A DNA stretch of 64,000 bases from Stromatinia cepivora (Eukaryota; Ascomycota; Leotiomycetes; Helotiales; Sclerotiniaceae), in contig RCTD01000012.1 in assembly GCA_014898415.1 (NCBI GenBank), forward strand, positions 124,001-188,000, given 5' to 3'. Both the position numbers and the translations under genes were made by a program. Below, one piece after another: positions 46,803 through 58,237 of the stretch. The notes under the pieces are model-generated. The model ran no database searches. It was not told the origin of the DNA and saw only the letters and a list, made by a program, of their open reading frames with translations. Within the stretch, counting starts at the first letter, position 1; every line of letters starts with the position of its first letter.

Positions 46803-48440
46803 TTACGTTTCTCCCTTCAGATATTCTCCTCTCCCAACTCGTGCGCACAGTTCCTTGAGTGTGTGGCCTGCCCACTCAAAATCGTTCATTTCGAGATACA
46901 CTTGGCCACTGCAAGTAGGAAAGTGGATTGTTAGTTGGTTGCAAAAGACGGGGATTTGGAAATTAGGTATAAAAATTAAAATGTATGATATGAAAGGGGA
47001 TTGTGAATTATGAAAGAAGTGCATATTACGTACCTGAGTCGAGCCCACCACTTATTGTTCAGATATGCGATGGCGATATATGTTTTATAGTCTTTCATCA
47101 ATGTCTTCAGCATCCATTGATAAGCTTCCATTTTCGTATCTTCATTAACTTTGAAAAATCCATCGATTTCAGTAGTTCCGATTTCCAATGGTAGTAATAC
47201 GTTAACAAAACAGCAATCTGTTAAAGTATGTGTACTGTTATCCAGAACTTGGGTACCCAGAATTTTGGCAATAGCTTTACCACCTTCCCGTGATAAAGTG
47301 CTGCAATAATCCATTATGGCTTTTTCACCACCACAGACTTCTTTTCGCCATTTGATTGCTTCGGCAGTGCAGAGATAATTGGTATTATCGATCGTACCAA
47401 CAAATTCGAATTGGTTAACAAATTTGCTCTTGGTGCTTGGTGGTAATGGATTAAATGGTCTAGGTCCATTAGGAACGAAACCATGTGAAGTAGGCAAAGT
47501 TGTTCTCATCAAATCCTGATTTCGTTCTGGTACATAAAATACTGCACTACCTCTTGGGACGAAGATCCATTTGTGACAATTGCTGACGAAGAAGTCGGGA
47601 TCGAGGCTTGATAAGTCGAGAGACACGTGACCGATTCCATGGGCTCCGTCGACGATGGAGTATATGTTTTCTTTCTTGCAGATGGCGATGTATTTTTCGT
47701 AAGGGACTCTCAATCCAGGAAGTGATCCTACGATATCAATTACAGCAGCTCGAGGACGTTTACCCTCTGCTCTTGAAGTTTCAATGGCTTTTTCGAATAG
47801 TCCAACGAGTTCATCGTCTTCGATAGGATACTGGAAGGTTATCTGTCTTGGTTGGACAAGACCACGATGGGCTTCTGAAAGATATTTGATCTGGGAGTTA
47901 TATTAGCATGAAGTTTGGATTAGGAACGAACAGGTAATAACGTTGATGAAGATATATCGAAATTTTGGAAGGTTCATACCGTCAGACCACAAGCACCATA
48001 TATAGTAGAAAAATGAAGAATCTCATCCTTCCCATCCTCATTCCAAACCAAATTTCTCAAAACAGTATTAACACCAGTTGTAGCATTTGGAACAAAGACG
48101 ACAGTATCAGTAGGAACATTGAGAAGTTTTCCTAAAGCTTCTCGTGACTCATCGAGGAGTCGAGGATATGTATATCGGATAAAGTCATCTGGGCGAGCTT
48201 CGGAATCATCTTGATATTTCCTTTGCTTCTCACGAATGACACGAGGAATAGTACCAAAAGAACCTGGACATTGTGAGCTGGGGAATTGAGTTGAGATAGT
48301 GGGTAAATACCGTGATTTAAATTTCTCCATCCTGGTTCAAAAGAAAAATGCTTGGCCATCTCTTTGCCAAAAGGAGTGGCTTGATATGTTGTTGAGCCAT
48401 TGAGGGAAACTCCCCCGAGGTTGGTATCTAATTCTCCCAT
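46803..48440 (-). CDS. Class V PLP-dependent enzyme (LolT/Egt2-like C-S lyase)
   Basis: Four exons: 48440–48311, 48263–47980, 47890–47034 and 46908–46803, giving 458 aa. All introns have GT/AG ends (47, 89 and 125 nt) and consistent phases. Family marks include WRNLNHGSFGTIP across the first splice, [33 protein letters not shown] with cofactor-binding Asp219, and [12 protein letters not shown] with the predicted Schiff-base Lys245. The last splice restores [18 protein letters not shown]. The fold is that of isopenicillin-N-epimerase-like aminotransferases. Fungal members include LolT of loline clusters and Egt2, the hercynylcysteine sulfoxide lyase of ergothioneine synthesis. No other ergothioneine or alkaloid gene is nearby, so the substrate remains open. 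Confidence 0.85.
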
Positions 48441-49586
48441 GTTGATAAGTTTTAAAGATAATCTTTCAAGTATTTGGGTATGATATGAAGATTGAAAACA
48501 ATAAATGGAAGGAGAATGAAGTCTATTATACTACTGAGTGGAGAAATGCCGGGAAAATGGCTATGAGGAGTCATCGATAACGTAGTGTTAGAGTTCAGCA
48601 CCCCCACCAATACAATACAACACAACCCATCACGATAAGGCAATTAAGCCTATAACAAGCTAGTTGGTCATGGAGTTAACATCAATAACTTCATATCAAT
48701 ATATCAATATATCTTGCCGATGCTATGCGGGAGTGTATTTATAACTCCTGCACAGGTCACCAAAAGTGTTGAAGATGGCACTTTCAGAATATTGGTCGGC
48801 ATTGGAAAACAACCCATCAATGATGCCGCAAAGTTCTCATTTGAACCCGGCTCATCAAGGCTTTGCTAGGAGATCTCGAAGTGTTTCTTTTGCAAATGAA
48901 GTCTGACTACCTTCAACTACCAACCCATTGATACCAGCCTTATGTATCTATATTCACGTCCATTGTATCAAACGGTGAGAAGGCATTGCTTCGATTGCAT
49001 ACTGATTAAGGTCAGGCTTATTGAAGATCGCAGCATTGGATAGTAACCATGGAAGAAATGCCGGTACCATCATATTTCACACCTTGACTTCAATTTCACC
49101 GACATGAATAACTCAATAGTATAGGATAGATATAGGTGGGTAGCTATCAAATCTTACCACACGTGACAGCCCGACCACCGCTTTTGTCCTGCCATGAATT
49201 TATTAACCTTATCTCTCCGCAGAACGCCAAATCCTACAACCACCCATGCATCATGAAGGGAAATATAATCGTATCTGTCAGCTTACATGTTACATTTATA
49301 TACACAACCCCCAATCATCCCAGTGAAGCGTGCGCAAAGTTGCCTGCAAGTTAAATGGCAGGGCCATTTAATTTTGGTCAACCCCCATTCTTGATTCGGT
49401 TTGATTGGAGACATTGTGTCGTGCGCGATCGTTACCGCCAGGATTTGTGCTCACCCTGGTTTGAACATCTCTGTCAATGCGACATCTAACTGAATGCAAT
49501 CTCCTTCCCTACTTCACTCATTTATTCTTTGGTTTGTCTTTTCCTGTCGCCACTGACAACAATGTTCTGATGTTTCCATTGTCGTT
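48441..49586. promoter_or_regulatory. Divergent promoter region, PLP enzyme and Kelch genes
   Basis: 1.15 kb between two divergent starts. No gene is supported; a frame at 49136–49354 has no features. Confidence 0.5.
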
Positions 49587-51479
49587 ATGACCTCTTCTAA
49601 TTGGAATCCAACTTGGCTTCCATCAGACTTGATTGAGTGGTGGGGTCAAACCTGTAAGCTAATGAAGTGTATTGTATTGTATTAGTTGTATACTAAGATA
49701 TTCTAGCCCTCGTGGTTGGAAACTGGCTCTACATTGATGGCGGCGAGATATGGGGAAAATCTCTCCCCCAAGATAACTCACCTCGTATGTCTCCTTGCGA
49801 TATGTATTCCTGTTTTTTTGGCTAACTTCTTTTCTCTGTAGTGTTATGCAGCTTTTCAATTGACTTATCTTCTTCATGGAATACGAGTAATTACGTCGCC
49901 CAAATATTTGCCCATCCCGACATTAGTCGATCCGGGCCAGAAGCAGCAGACATGATGACAAGAAGACCAACTATGTGGTATGATCCAGTCCAAAAATCAA
50001 TATTCAGATTTGGTGGTTGGTCATATTACAGTCCTCCAGTGGCAGTATACTCATCTCCTGTAAATGATCAAGGAAATGTCAATTGGACGGTAAAATATAC
50101 TGGTGGCATTCATCAGAGCTCTAGTGTAGCTTCTTTTTCTGGATTCACCTCGGCATCGTACGCGCTTTGGGTTGCTACTCCAAATTCATATTACAGTTTA
50201 GGTGGTAACATGGTTGGATCAACCGATCCGGGACTTGTAGGTCTAGGAAACAATTCAGTACCAATGACTGGAATGGTGGAGTATGATTTTGAAAAGGAAC
50301 TATGGACCAACTCAAGCAGTACTGACTACGGCGGAACAATATTTGGTGGACATTCAGGTTTTGGATCCGGAGGAGAAGGCCTATATGTACCCATTTTTGG
50401 GCAAGAGGGAATTCTTGTCTTTTTAGGTGGAGATGCGCCTTTCACTCAAGCAACATCATTCAAAGGCAGCAACCCGGTTCCCATGAATCAGATTACCATT
50501 TACGATATTCAGTCTCGAAAATTCTATCTGCAGAGTGCAGGAGGTGATAGCATTCCCTTTCCGAGGGCGAACTTCTGCGCAGTTGGAGCGGGTTCTTCGG
50601 ATAATTCTACCTGGGAGATGTATGTAGAACTTTCGAACGTTGAAATTGCATTCTAATATTAACAGATTCATATATGGAGGTTTTCACTCGGGAGATATCA
50701 ACAGCTATGGTCTTGATAAGGTGTATATTCTGACACTTCCTGCATTCCAATGGTTTGAAGCTCCTGCAACAGGTGGTACAGTACGAAGCAGTCATCATTG
50801 TCAAATCATTGGACAACGACAAATGCTAAGTATAGGAGGTCACGGCAATGATTACGATGATCAAGATCCATGGAAAAGTGGAATGGGAATATTTGACATG
50901 TCAGAGTTAACTTGGGGTTTTAATTACGATGCAAATGCTGCCGCTTATGTCCCTCCCACTTCCATCACAAATTACTATAATACATCCAGTCGATTCCCAA
51001 CTTTCGACAATGCGAGTCTGGAGGCAGTTATCAAATTCATCCAAACAGACTCATCCGTAACTCTCAATAATTCAACTTCAAATCCTTCCGCTACGAATAA
51101 TTCCACATCCACCTCGGGAGGAAACTCAAACGCGCCTGCTGCATCACCAAAGCCTAATGTTGGTGCTATAGCAGGAGGTATAGCAGGCGGCGTTGCAGTT
51201 GCAATTTTAATCATCCTTGGCTACTTATTTTGGCGGCGGCGACAAAAACGACAAGCAATTTATATCGCTAAATTAACACCTAATTCTTCCTCACTCCTTC
51301 CTGCAAACACAACAGACATCCATGAAATGGAGGAGCAGCGTCGGATCACGGAATTAAATGCTGAACTTCGACCAGAGATGGATGAGCAAAAGGGAATTTC
51401 GGAATTAAATGGAGATGTAATATTGGAAATGGATGGAACTAGTATTGCTAATGAAAGAGCCGGGAGAGTGCGATTATGA
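49587..51479 (+). CDS. Kelch-repeat protein with a C-terminal membrane helix
   Basis: Four exons: 49587–49653, 49707–49784, 49842–50619 and 50666–51479. Introns of 53, 57 and 46 nt have good ends, and phases (1, 1, 2) agree. The product is 578 aa. Kelch-like blades are visible as VVGNWLYIDGGEIW, SIFRFGGWSYY, YYSLGGNMVG, GEGLYVPIFG and FIYGGFHSGD, with the last formed across intron 3. A Ser/Thr/Asn-rich linker follows, then a single helix (VGAIAGGIAGGVAVAILIIL, about residues 473–496) with a following WRRRQKR stop-transfer and an acidic cytosolic tail. No N-terminal signal peptide is apparent, which is odd for a type I protein; a missed upstream exon or a signal-anchor insertion could explain it. 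Likely cell-surface or endomembrane sensor (inference). Confidence 0.85.
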
Positions 51480-52279
51480 TGCGTTGAAGTCATTCTTGGT
51501 GTTACGTTTGATCCTCTCACCATAACCTTTACTCAACATAACATCTCTTCATCCACAAATCTACTGCCAACCATCCTAATCGACGTGCTCATTCTCGCTC
51601 TCATATTCGTTTATACTTCCGACCAACCTGAGATGACACGTAACCTTCTCAATTCCCCAAGCATCCATATTCTACGTTCCACGAATATGTATACGCGCCC
51701 TACAAGTGCGAACTCGAAAATAAATTCCTAACAAGCTTTAGCCCAACCTTGAAGATATCGATCCAAACATATTCCACAGGGAGGCTGGTAAGATGACAAC
51801 GCTGGAGTGATACATCGGTTGAAGTGCAGAGTTTTGAGAGAGATGACCGAGTGGTTGAAGGATCGCTCTGGTATTGAGAGCGGATGTTGGTGCGTTCGAT
51901 GTGTTTGTAGTTGCTGTACATTGTGAGGAGATGGATGTATTTTAGAGATCGCGGATGGGAAGGGCATGCGAACAGGAGAGTATATCTGCAGCTTAAATAA
52001 CTGCAGAGGCGGTTGAATAAAAGGAAAATAAATACAAAGCTTTGAGATACTATGGGAGATAGGGATCTATATTTCTCGGTGAAGGATTAATTACAAATAA
52101 AATAATAGCAAGTCAAATCTCACAGATTTCCTATTGATTAGTCTCACATCCCAAAAATAGACGAATAAGATATCGATGACCGATATCTTAGACAACCGAA
52201 TGGATGCGTATATAGTATAATTAATTTTAACTTTACCCTTATTTAAAACCCTAGTTATTTTCGCGAATAGGGGAATACT

Positions 52280-52327
52280 AGAATCTATATTTGTATTATT
52301 AGAATCTATATTTGTATTATTAGAATC
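52280..52327 (+). repeat. 21-bp tandem repeat, 2.3 copies
   Basis: AGAATCTATATTTGTATTATT occurs twice head to tail (52280–52300, 52301–52321), followed by AGAATC. Confidence 0.9.
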
Positions 52328-52685
52328 AAAGTCGATGTAGAATAAAGTAAAGTTTTTTAAAGATATTGAAAAGTGTTTTGGAAATCATCGGTGTGCTATC
52401 ATTTCGGTTTCGTTATAATAGTTGTATGATGAGAGTATGAGAATATGTTATATGATGCGCTGCTTGTATTTGCTCTCACCACATCTAAACAAGTCGAAGT
52501 CATGTCAAATCAAATTCCATCGGGGTCATGAATAGCTTTCAGCTTTTGATCGCCCCGTATTGCGTAGAACGAAGCATGGCTTTTGTATACGGCCAGTTTA
52601 CTATCACCTGATGTTGATGTATACAACTTTGCAGTGGTTGCAAGAAATGATTCTTCTCTGGTTCAATTTAATATGATAATTACTC

Positions 52686-52976
52686 CGAGTAACAACTTTT
52701 TAACTTTGGATATCCTAAATAATAATTCGTAATATATTAAAGATTTCATATTCTTCAAAACTTAGAATCTTTCGAACTCTCGTTCGAAATCTAAATAGCC
52801 TTAAAGGTATTCCTGAATAGTAGTAGTATTGAGAGTTGAAGCTTTAAACTATAGCTTTCATAATAATAAAAACTCTAGGCCGATAATTTATAATTGAGAT
52901 TAGTATCGAAAATCACAACTTACTTTAATTTATAAAAACTATGCATATATCAAAAGTTGTAAAATAACACTGTCGT
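52686..52976. mobile_element. Possible degraded MITE related to the 42.9 kb element
   Basis: The right end, read on the minus strand, contains CAGTGTTATTTTACAACTTT followed by GATATATGCATAGTTTTTAT and AAATTAAAG. The 42.9 kb MITE has TATAGTTTTTATATATTAAA just inside its left end. The left end here (AGTAACAACTTTTTAACTTT) partly mirrors the right. The interior is AT-rich and non-coding. The ends are too diverged for certainty. Confidence 0.35.
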
Positions 52977-53779
52977 AAATTTCAGACGAATGCACTAGCA
53001 CTTTTCTGTATTACAGCGGAGACTACGCTTTTGGAATTTCCGCTGCAGCAACTATCCTCGAGAAAACCACTAGTCAACCTCTAGATCTTCATTATATATC
53101 CTACAAATTGGCAGACAAAGAAGCAAGAATCGGTCTCTGATATAGCGCAAACAACGAGCGAACAACAATCATGGGCCTGTCAATAAGTCAATGTAGTTTG
53201 ATTAGATATTCCTTAGGTTATCGGTCGTCACGTTCATATCTCCGGTAGTCACGTCATATCTCTACTACCGTGCAAGTCTGGGGGTATATAGAGATAGCCA
53301 TCTTGTGATGTATGGTTCTGAATTAATCAGATACCCATATACTGACACACACTCATTTATATATATCTGTACTCGCCCAACTAATGCACCAGAACAACTA
53401 GATGATGAGGTCATATCTCGTTAGTGAATATTTCCTCCCCTTTCCATATCAAGACCACCTTTTAAAAAGTCAGGCGAACCTCCTCCACTGATTAATACTC
53501 AGGCTGTCTTGATTCAACCTCTTCCAATATCCAAAACTGAAACTCAGAATATCGGGAAGAATCATAGGTGGCTTGACATTCAGTGGAGAATAAAGCAAGG
53601 AGTACAACTTTGTTTATTAAACTCGTACAGCCACATTTGAGGTTACATCTACTCGACAGCCACACGATAGCATGATAGCACGATAGCTCATCATACTTTC
53701 ACATCTCAATTTACCACATATCTACCCATCCTAGCTTTCAAACTACTACGCATCTGTCTTAGAATTCTCCTCCCTCGTT

Positions 53780-54768
53780 ATGCTTTCAAGCAATATGGCT
53801 ATCGATAAGAAGTCACTTGTCGAGAATCAAGCCCTCCAACGCTATTATTCTTCACTCGAATCTCGAATCGGATATAGATTGGTATTAGGAGGAACGCGCC
53901 ATTTTGGTTTTTATCCCTCGGGGACAAGATGGCCATTTCCAATCCGCAAGGCTCTCAGTGCCATGGAGGATCACCTCATTATAAACTTAGCTTTGGAGCC
54001 AGGTTCTAGGGTATTAGACGCGGGTTGTGGAGCCGGACATGTAGCTACTCACTTAGCCAAGACGGCTGGCTTCCGTGTTCATGGAATTGACGTCGTTGAA
54101 CATCATATTGCCAAAGCACGAAACAATATCAAAGCTAATTCACTGGAAGGAGCAATCACCATAAGTAAAGATGACTACCACCGCCTTGAGGCCTTTGCCG
54201 ACGAGTCTTTCGATGGTGTGTATACTATGGAGACTTTTGTCCACGCAGTTGAGCCGGAAGTCGCCGCTGCAGAATTCTTCCGTCTTCTTCGTCCCGGGGG
54301 TTCGCTTGCTATGTAAGCCCCAATTCATTCACTAAGTGATTATTGATTCAAGCTATTTACTTAGCACTAATTTGTTCACCAGCTAACTTTAAATGGAGGT
54401 ACGAATACGATCATCTAGATTTTACTACGCAGACGAAAGATATCAGGACTTCATTCACTAATATCAACACACACTCTGCTATGCCAGCACACGAGCGATT
54501 CAACCAAGGCGTGTTGGAAAACATATTGAAGGAAGCTGGCTTCGAAGATATAACTGTCAAGGATCTTTCGGAAAACGTTCTTCCGATGCTTAGAATGTTC
54601 TACGTCCTGGCTTTTATTCCATATTTTATTATCAAGTGTCTGGGACTTCAGTCGTTCTTTATTAACACGGTAGCTGGTTATAAGGGATATGTCTACAGAC
54701 ATACAGCACGATACATTGCGGTTTCGGCAAGAAAGCCCCTGATGGATGGATATAGAAAGCGCGAATGA
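53780..54768 (+). CDS. SAM-dependent methyltransferase (SMT-like, small-molecule type)
   Basis: Exons 53780–54312 and 54399–54768. The 86-nt intron (GTAAGC, GCTAAC, acceptor GGAG) restores GGSLAMYEYDHLDF; nearer AG acceptors hit stop codons at once. The product is 300 aa; an ATG at 53795 is an alternative start. The Rossmann motif I is VLDAGCGAGHVATHLA (about residues 77–92), followed by GIDVVEHHIAKAR and LRLLRPGGSL-type motif III (FFRLLRPGGSLAM). The RHFGFYPSG N-terminal segment and overall plan resemble sterol 24-C-methyltransferase-like enzymes found in secondary metabolism. A hydrophobic stretch (VLAFIPYFIIKCLG) suggests membrane association. No other biosynthetic gene is seen beside it, so the substrate is unknown. 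Confidence 0.85.
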
Positions 54769-56078
54769 GTGTAGATCAGCTGCCTTTCATGGGCAGCAGT
54801 CAGGTTGCTTATCTTATTCGTGCGCCTACTTCAGCTACAGACATTTCAGATACCACGTGTAATTTTACCTTTCAAAGAAGTCGAGACTGAAATAATGAAC
54901 TTGAAAGACTGAATATGAGAGAATTTAGAAGCTTAAATTGATTGTTTGAGATTGAAATTGAAGTTACGTTATACTGCGCTAGTATTCGAGGTCGTTCAAA
55001 ACAATTAATATTTGAACCTTAAACTCATACAATAACTCAAATCTAGCTCAATCTACATATAATCGAGCATTTAGAGGATCTAAAAGCTTAAAGCTTGAGA
55101 AGAACAAATTAATACCTAGGTATTGATCTCTAATATTCAATAAAAAAGAATATACGGCGCGAAAGATTAGGGAATACTGCTTAAATGCTTAATTTCATCT
55201 TGAACATAATAAACTACTCAGTCAAATACTGGAGAAAATGAGTTCATTGTATCAATCAATTGTTATAGAATAATCCAAGTTCAACAAGCGCCAGTGGACT
55301 GTATATTCTCATAGTACGACAGTGTCTTGAATAATGAGCTCGTATTTATCTGCTCAATCTTGAACAATGAACCCGTATTGTTCTACTTGATCTCAAGCAT
55401 TTAACACATTTACCAGAGAACAACTCGACACCACAGACTTCGATGGAACTGACTCACCAGAACGATCCCGGAGGCAGCGGTAACCTAACTCAGTTATATA
55501 TATATATACTAGAGAAGTTACCCGGAATTTGTTCGTAGTTCCACAGTACTAGTTTAGCAAATATCCCTATTTATCGAAATGCCCTCAAGTGATAATTTGA
55601 TGAGAGACTCCGATATTATCACAGTAGCTTGCCGAATGCTGAATACTGCCGAGGGGGCTTGATAAGAAGAGAGTATACACACAATGTAAATTATGTAGCG
55701 AGGAGACTCGATGCATTTTCTCTCTATGACAAACATGCTAGTGTCCGAAGTTTGTAGTTGTCAGTTGCGACACATCCTCGAGTATCGAATCATCTACATC
55801 AATCAACTGACGCGCACAGAAGAAATCTTTATGTTCCAACCAAAATTCCAATGTCATGTAACATCACATTACTTGTTTCCCAATGAAATCAAAGGAATGT
55901 GTAGAACCTATCATTTCTGCAACGGAGGTCAGGTATTTCTCAGCACAACAACATTTGATAGAAGTGCTGTACCTCACGTTCAACGTAATCTGGTGACCCT
56001 TGTGTCTGTTTCTATAAGAGATATATATATCAATTCCAAAACTCACCTAAGGTTCCCCGATATGTAAGACTTGCAATC
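54769..56078. other. AT-rich intergenic region
   Basis: 1.3 kb of AT-rich DNA with a short TA dinucleotide run near 55496–55509. A plus frame at 55711–56067 has no family features. No gene is supported. Confidence 0.45.
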
Positions 56079-57744
56079 ATGTCTACAAAGTGTTGTTTAA
56101 TCATGGCATATGGGATTCAGGGGCTTCTCGCTAGACCTAACCCAAATGTTACTTCACAGCAGGCTTCTAACAACTCTTTCACAATTCCAACACAAGGCTG
56201 GACCTCATCTCCTTCCGTAGAGGATCGATTGACATCTTGTGGAGCTGTCTCGTCACAATTTGTCTGTGTTCTTGGTCTGTTCTCTGCCTCCGAGTGCTAG
56301 GGCCAAATGATTCGCGATTAACACTATTCTGGCAAAGACTCTGGCTCACGGCATTGTGTGGATCGGGTCCCGAATTCATCTTTCAAATCGCTCTGGGACA
56401 GTTGATATCCGCTCGAAAGTCTGTCAGAGATTTTCACTTATGTGACTATCCAGACTGGACTATGAAACATGCATTCTATGCAGACTCCGGCGGCTTCCCC
56501 CTTCATACGCCTGACTTCAAGACCATTCCAATCGATACGAAGCATCTTCTTTACTTGATCAATCGAAAATATTGAATACCCTAGAATAAGTGGAGAAGAG
56601 ATTGAGAACAAAAATAAGGTGGAGGACCTTCTCCGGCTTATATCGATTGGCTAAATCGTGTGGTTTACTGGGACGATGATTGCTCGCGGCGCACAAGGCT
56701 TAGCTATTACAGAAATTGAGCTCACAAAATCTGCGTTCATTCTCTGTAGCCTTGGCACGACATATTGCTGGTGGAACAAGGAGCTGATGTCGCAACGGCC
56801 ATAACGCTGGATACAAGAAGTACGATGTTTGGAATTTTGAAGGATGCAGAGAATGTGCCAATAGAAATGTATGAGCGGAGTCCCCTAGATATTGTGAGTC
56901 GGGAGGAATGGCATTGGTCTCGATATTGGCAGCATTGGACCAATATACTTAGAATATGCGAATCGTTTTTGCTCCCCAAAAGCTCCCTTTTGATCGACTC
57001 GAAAACACAGATTGGCGAGAGTTAAAACGTGGAGGCCAGATAGTTTTCTTCCTAATGACTATGGCGTATTCAGCCCTCTTCATTACCGCCTGGAACAGTC
57101 ATTTTCCTACCGATTCGGAAAGGGTTATGTGGAGAATAGCAAGTTTGTCGATAACAGCAACGATTCCTCTCTATTTCATCATCACTGCTTTTGCTTACGA
57201 GGTCTTCCCTGCTCTTGTTCAATATTTCAATCCAGCAAAGGTTTCAGATGCGGGGCTTCAAGCACAAAAGATATCACCGCAACCATTGTCTAGGTGCGAA
57301 TTGGACGATAATCTAGACAAGGGGACAGCAACACAATCAGTGTTCAAGAGGGAGTCGGGGGCTAGTACAGAAGATCACGTATTTTCACAACCTTTGACCA
57401 TGTATAAGCTAGAAATTGTGGAAATCTGCTCGGAAGAGCCAATGCCATCGCAAGCATTATCCAAGAAGGAGCTGAGTATTTGTTCGAAAGAGGCAGTATC
57501 AATTTTGCCGGAAAAATGCTCTAGGCTTTCACGTATCGCAGCCAGTCTCAGAAACAACTCTATCTCGAAGAATCCATCACTCTATATACCTTTGAAGGCG
57601 GCAATCCCTATGTATGCAATTGCATTTTTGTACTGTAGCTCGCGCACTGTGATAGTCATCTTGGACTTGATCCAACTTCGTTCTTTGCCCCAGAATGCGT
57701 TCGATACGGTGAACTGGGGAAGCTTCGTGCCTCATATATCTTGA
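56079..57744 (+). pseudogene. Decayed fungal multi-pass membrane protein gene
   Basis: Blocks of one well-known fungal membrane-protein family appear in the expected order but in changing frames. The block with GWTSSPS is in one frame; from about 56215 SIDILWSCLVTICLCSW and WTMKHAFYADSGGF lie in another; from about 56572 IEYPRISGEEI shifts again and is cut by TAA at 56652 before TMIARGAQGL and YCWWNK. A further shift near 56770 leads to GADVATAIT and WHWSRYWQHW, and another near 56950 to RIVFAPQKLPFDR and the C-terminal helices, ending FVPHIS at 57744. That makes four frameshifts and one in-frame stop, with no splice signals to explain them. The long intact 3' part (about 260 codons) suggests recent inactivation. 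The live family members are of unknown function. Confidence 0.8.
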
Positions 57745-58237
57745 ATCTTTGTTTTTACCTGGCCCTCCTTCGCTAGGAACCTAGTGAGTTGAGGGAGTTT
57801 TCGTGTTTCCGGATATGTATAATGGAGATGTTTGGCCCAGTATATTAATACAGACTAATTATAGCAGTAGGTTAACCTTACCGAAGTGAACTATTACTTT
57901 GAGACTTCAGATGGAATTGGCTTTCAGCGTCTAAACAAGCGCCGAAGTTATAGAATCTCTCGCGTTAAATCTTCAGATGATACTCAACCTAGCATCAACC
58001 TATAATAAACCCTAAAAGCTGCCACCTTAAGACTAAAGACGATAATTGTGCAATTTCCCTCCTTGAAGCTCGTGGGTAGATTAGATAGATTAAATAGATT
58101 ACCCCACTATGAGTTTTACCGATGACGCCAATGAGTCTCCGCAACATAAGGTTACCGCATCTTCAACCAAAATAAATCGATCTCTTATCACCAAACCCAC
58201 AACCTCATCTTGCCAGTGCCACACCTGGAGAGTAACC
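57745..58237. other. Spacer before the Rqt4-like gene
   Basis: 493 bp, AT-rich. It includes an in-frame ATG at 58109 that would add 43 non-conserved residues to the next protein. Confidence 0.5.

Larger units (their letters stand above)
51480..53779. other. Intergenic region with AT-rich relics
   Basis: Contains a 21-bp tandem duplication (52280–52321) and a possible old mariner-type relic (about 52686–52976). A minus frame at 51728–51967 ends in a Cys/Gly/Leu-rich tail but is not supported as a gene. Confidence 0.45.

Noticed and set aside
55711..56067. 118-codon plus-strand frame
   Set aside because: No domain, and it precedes a decayed gene in AT-rich DNA; likely chance.
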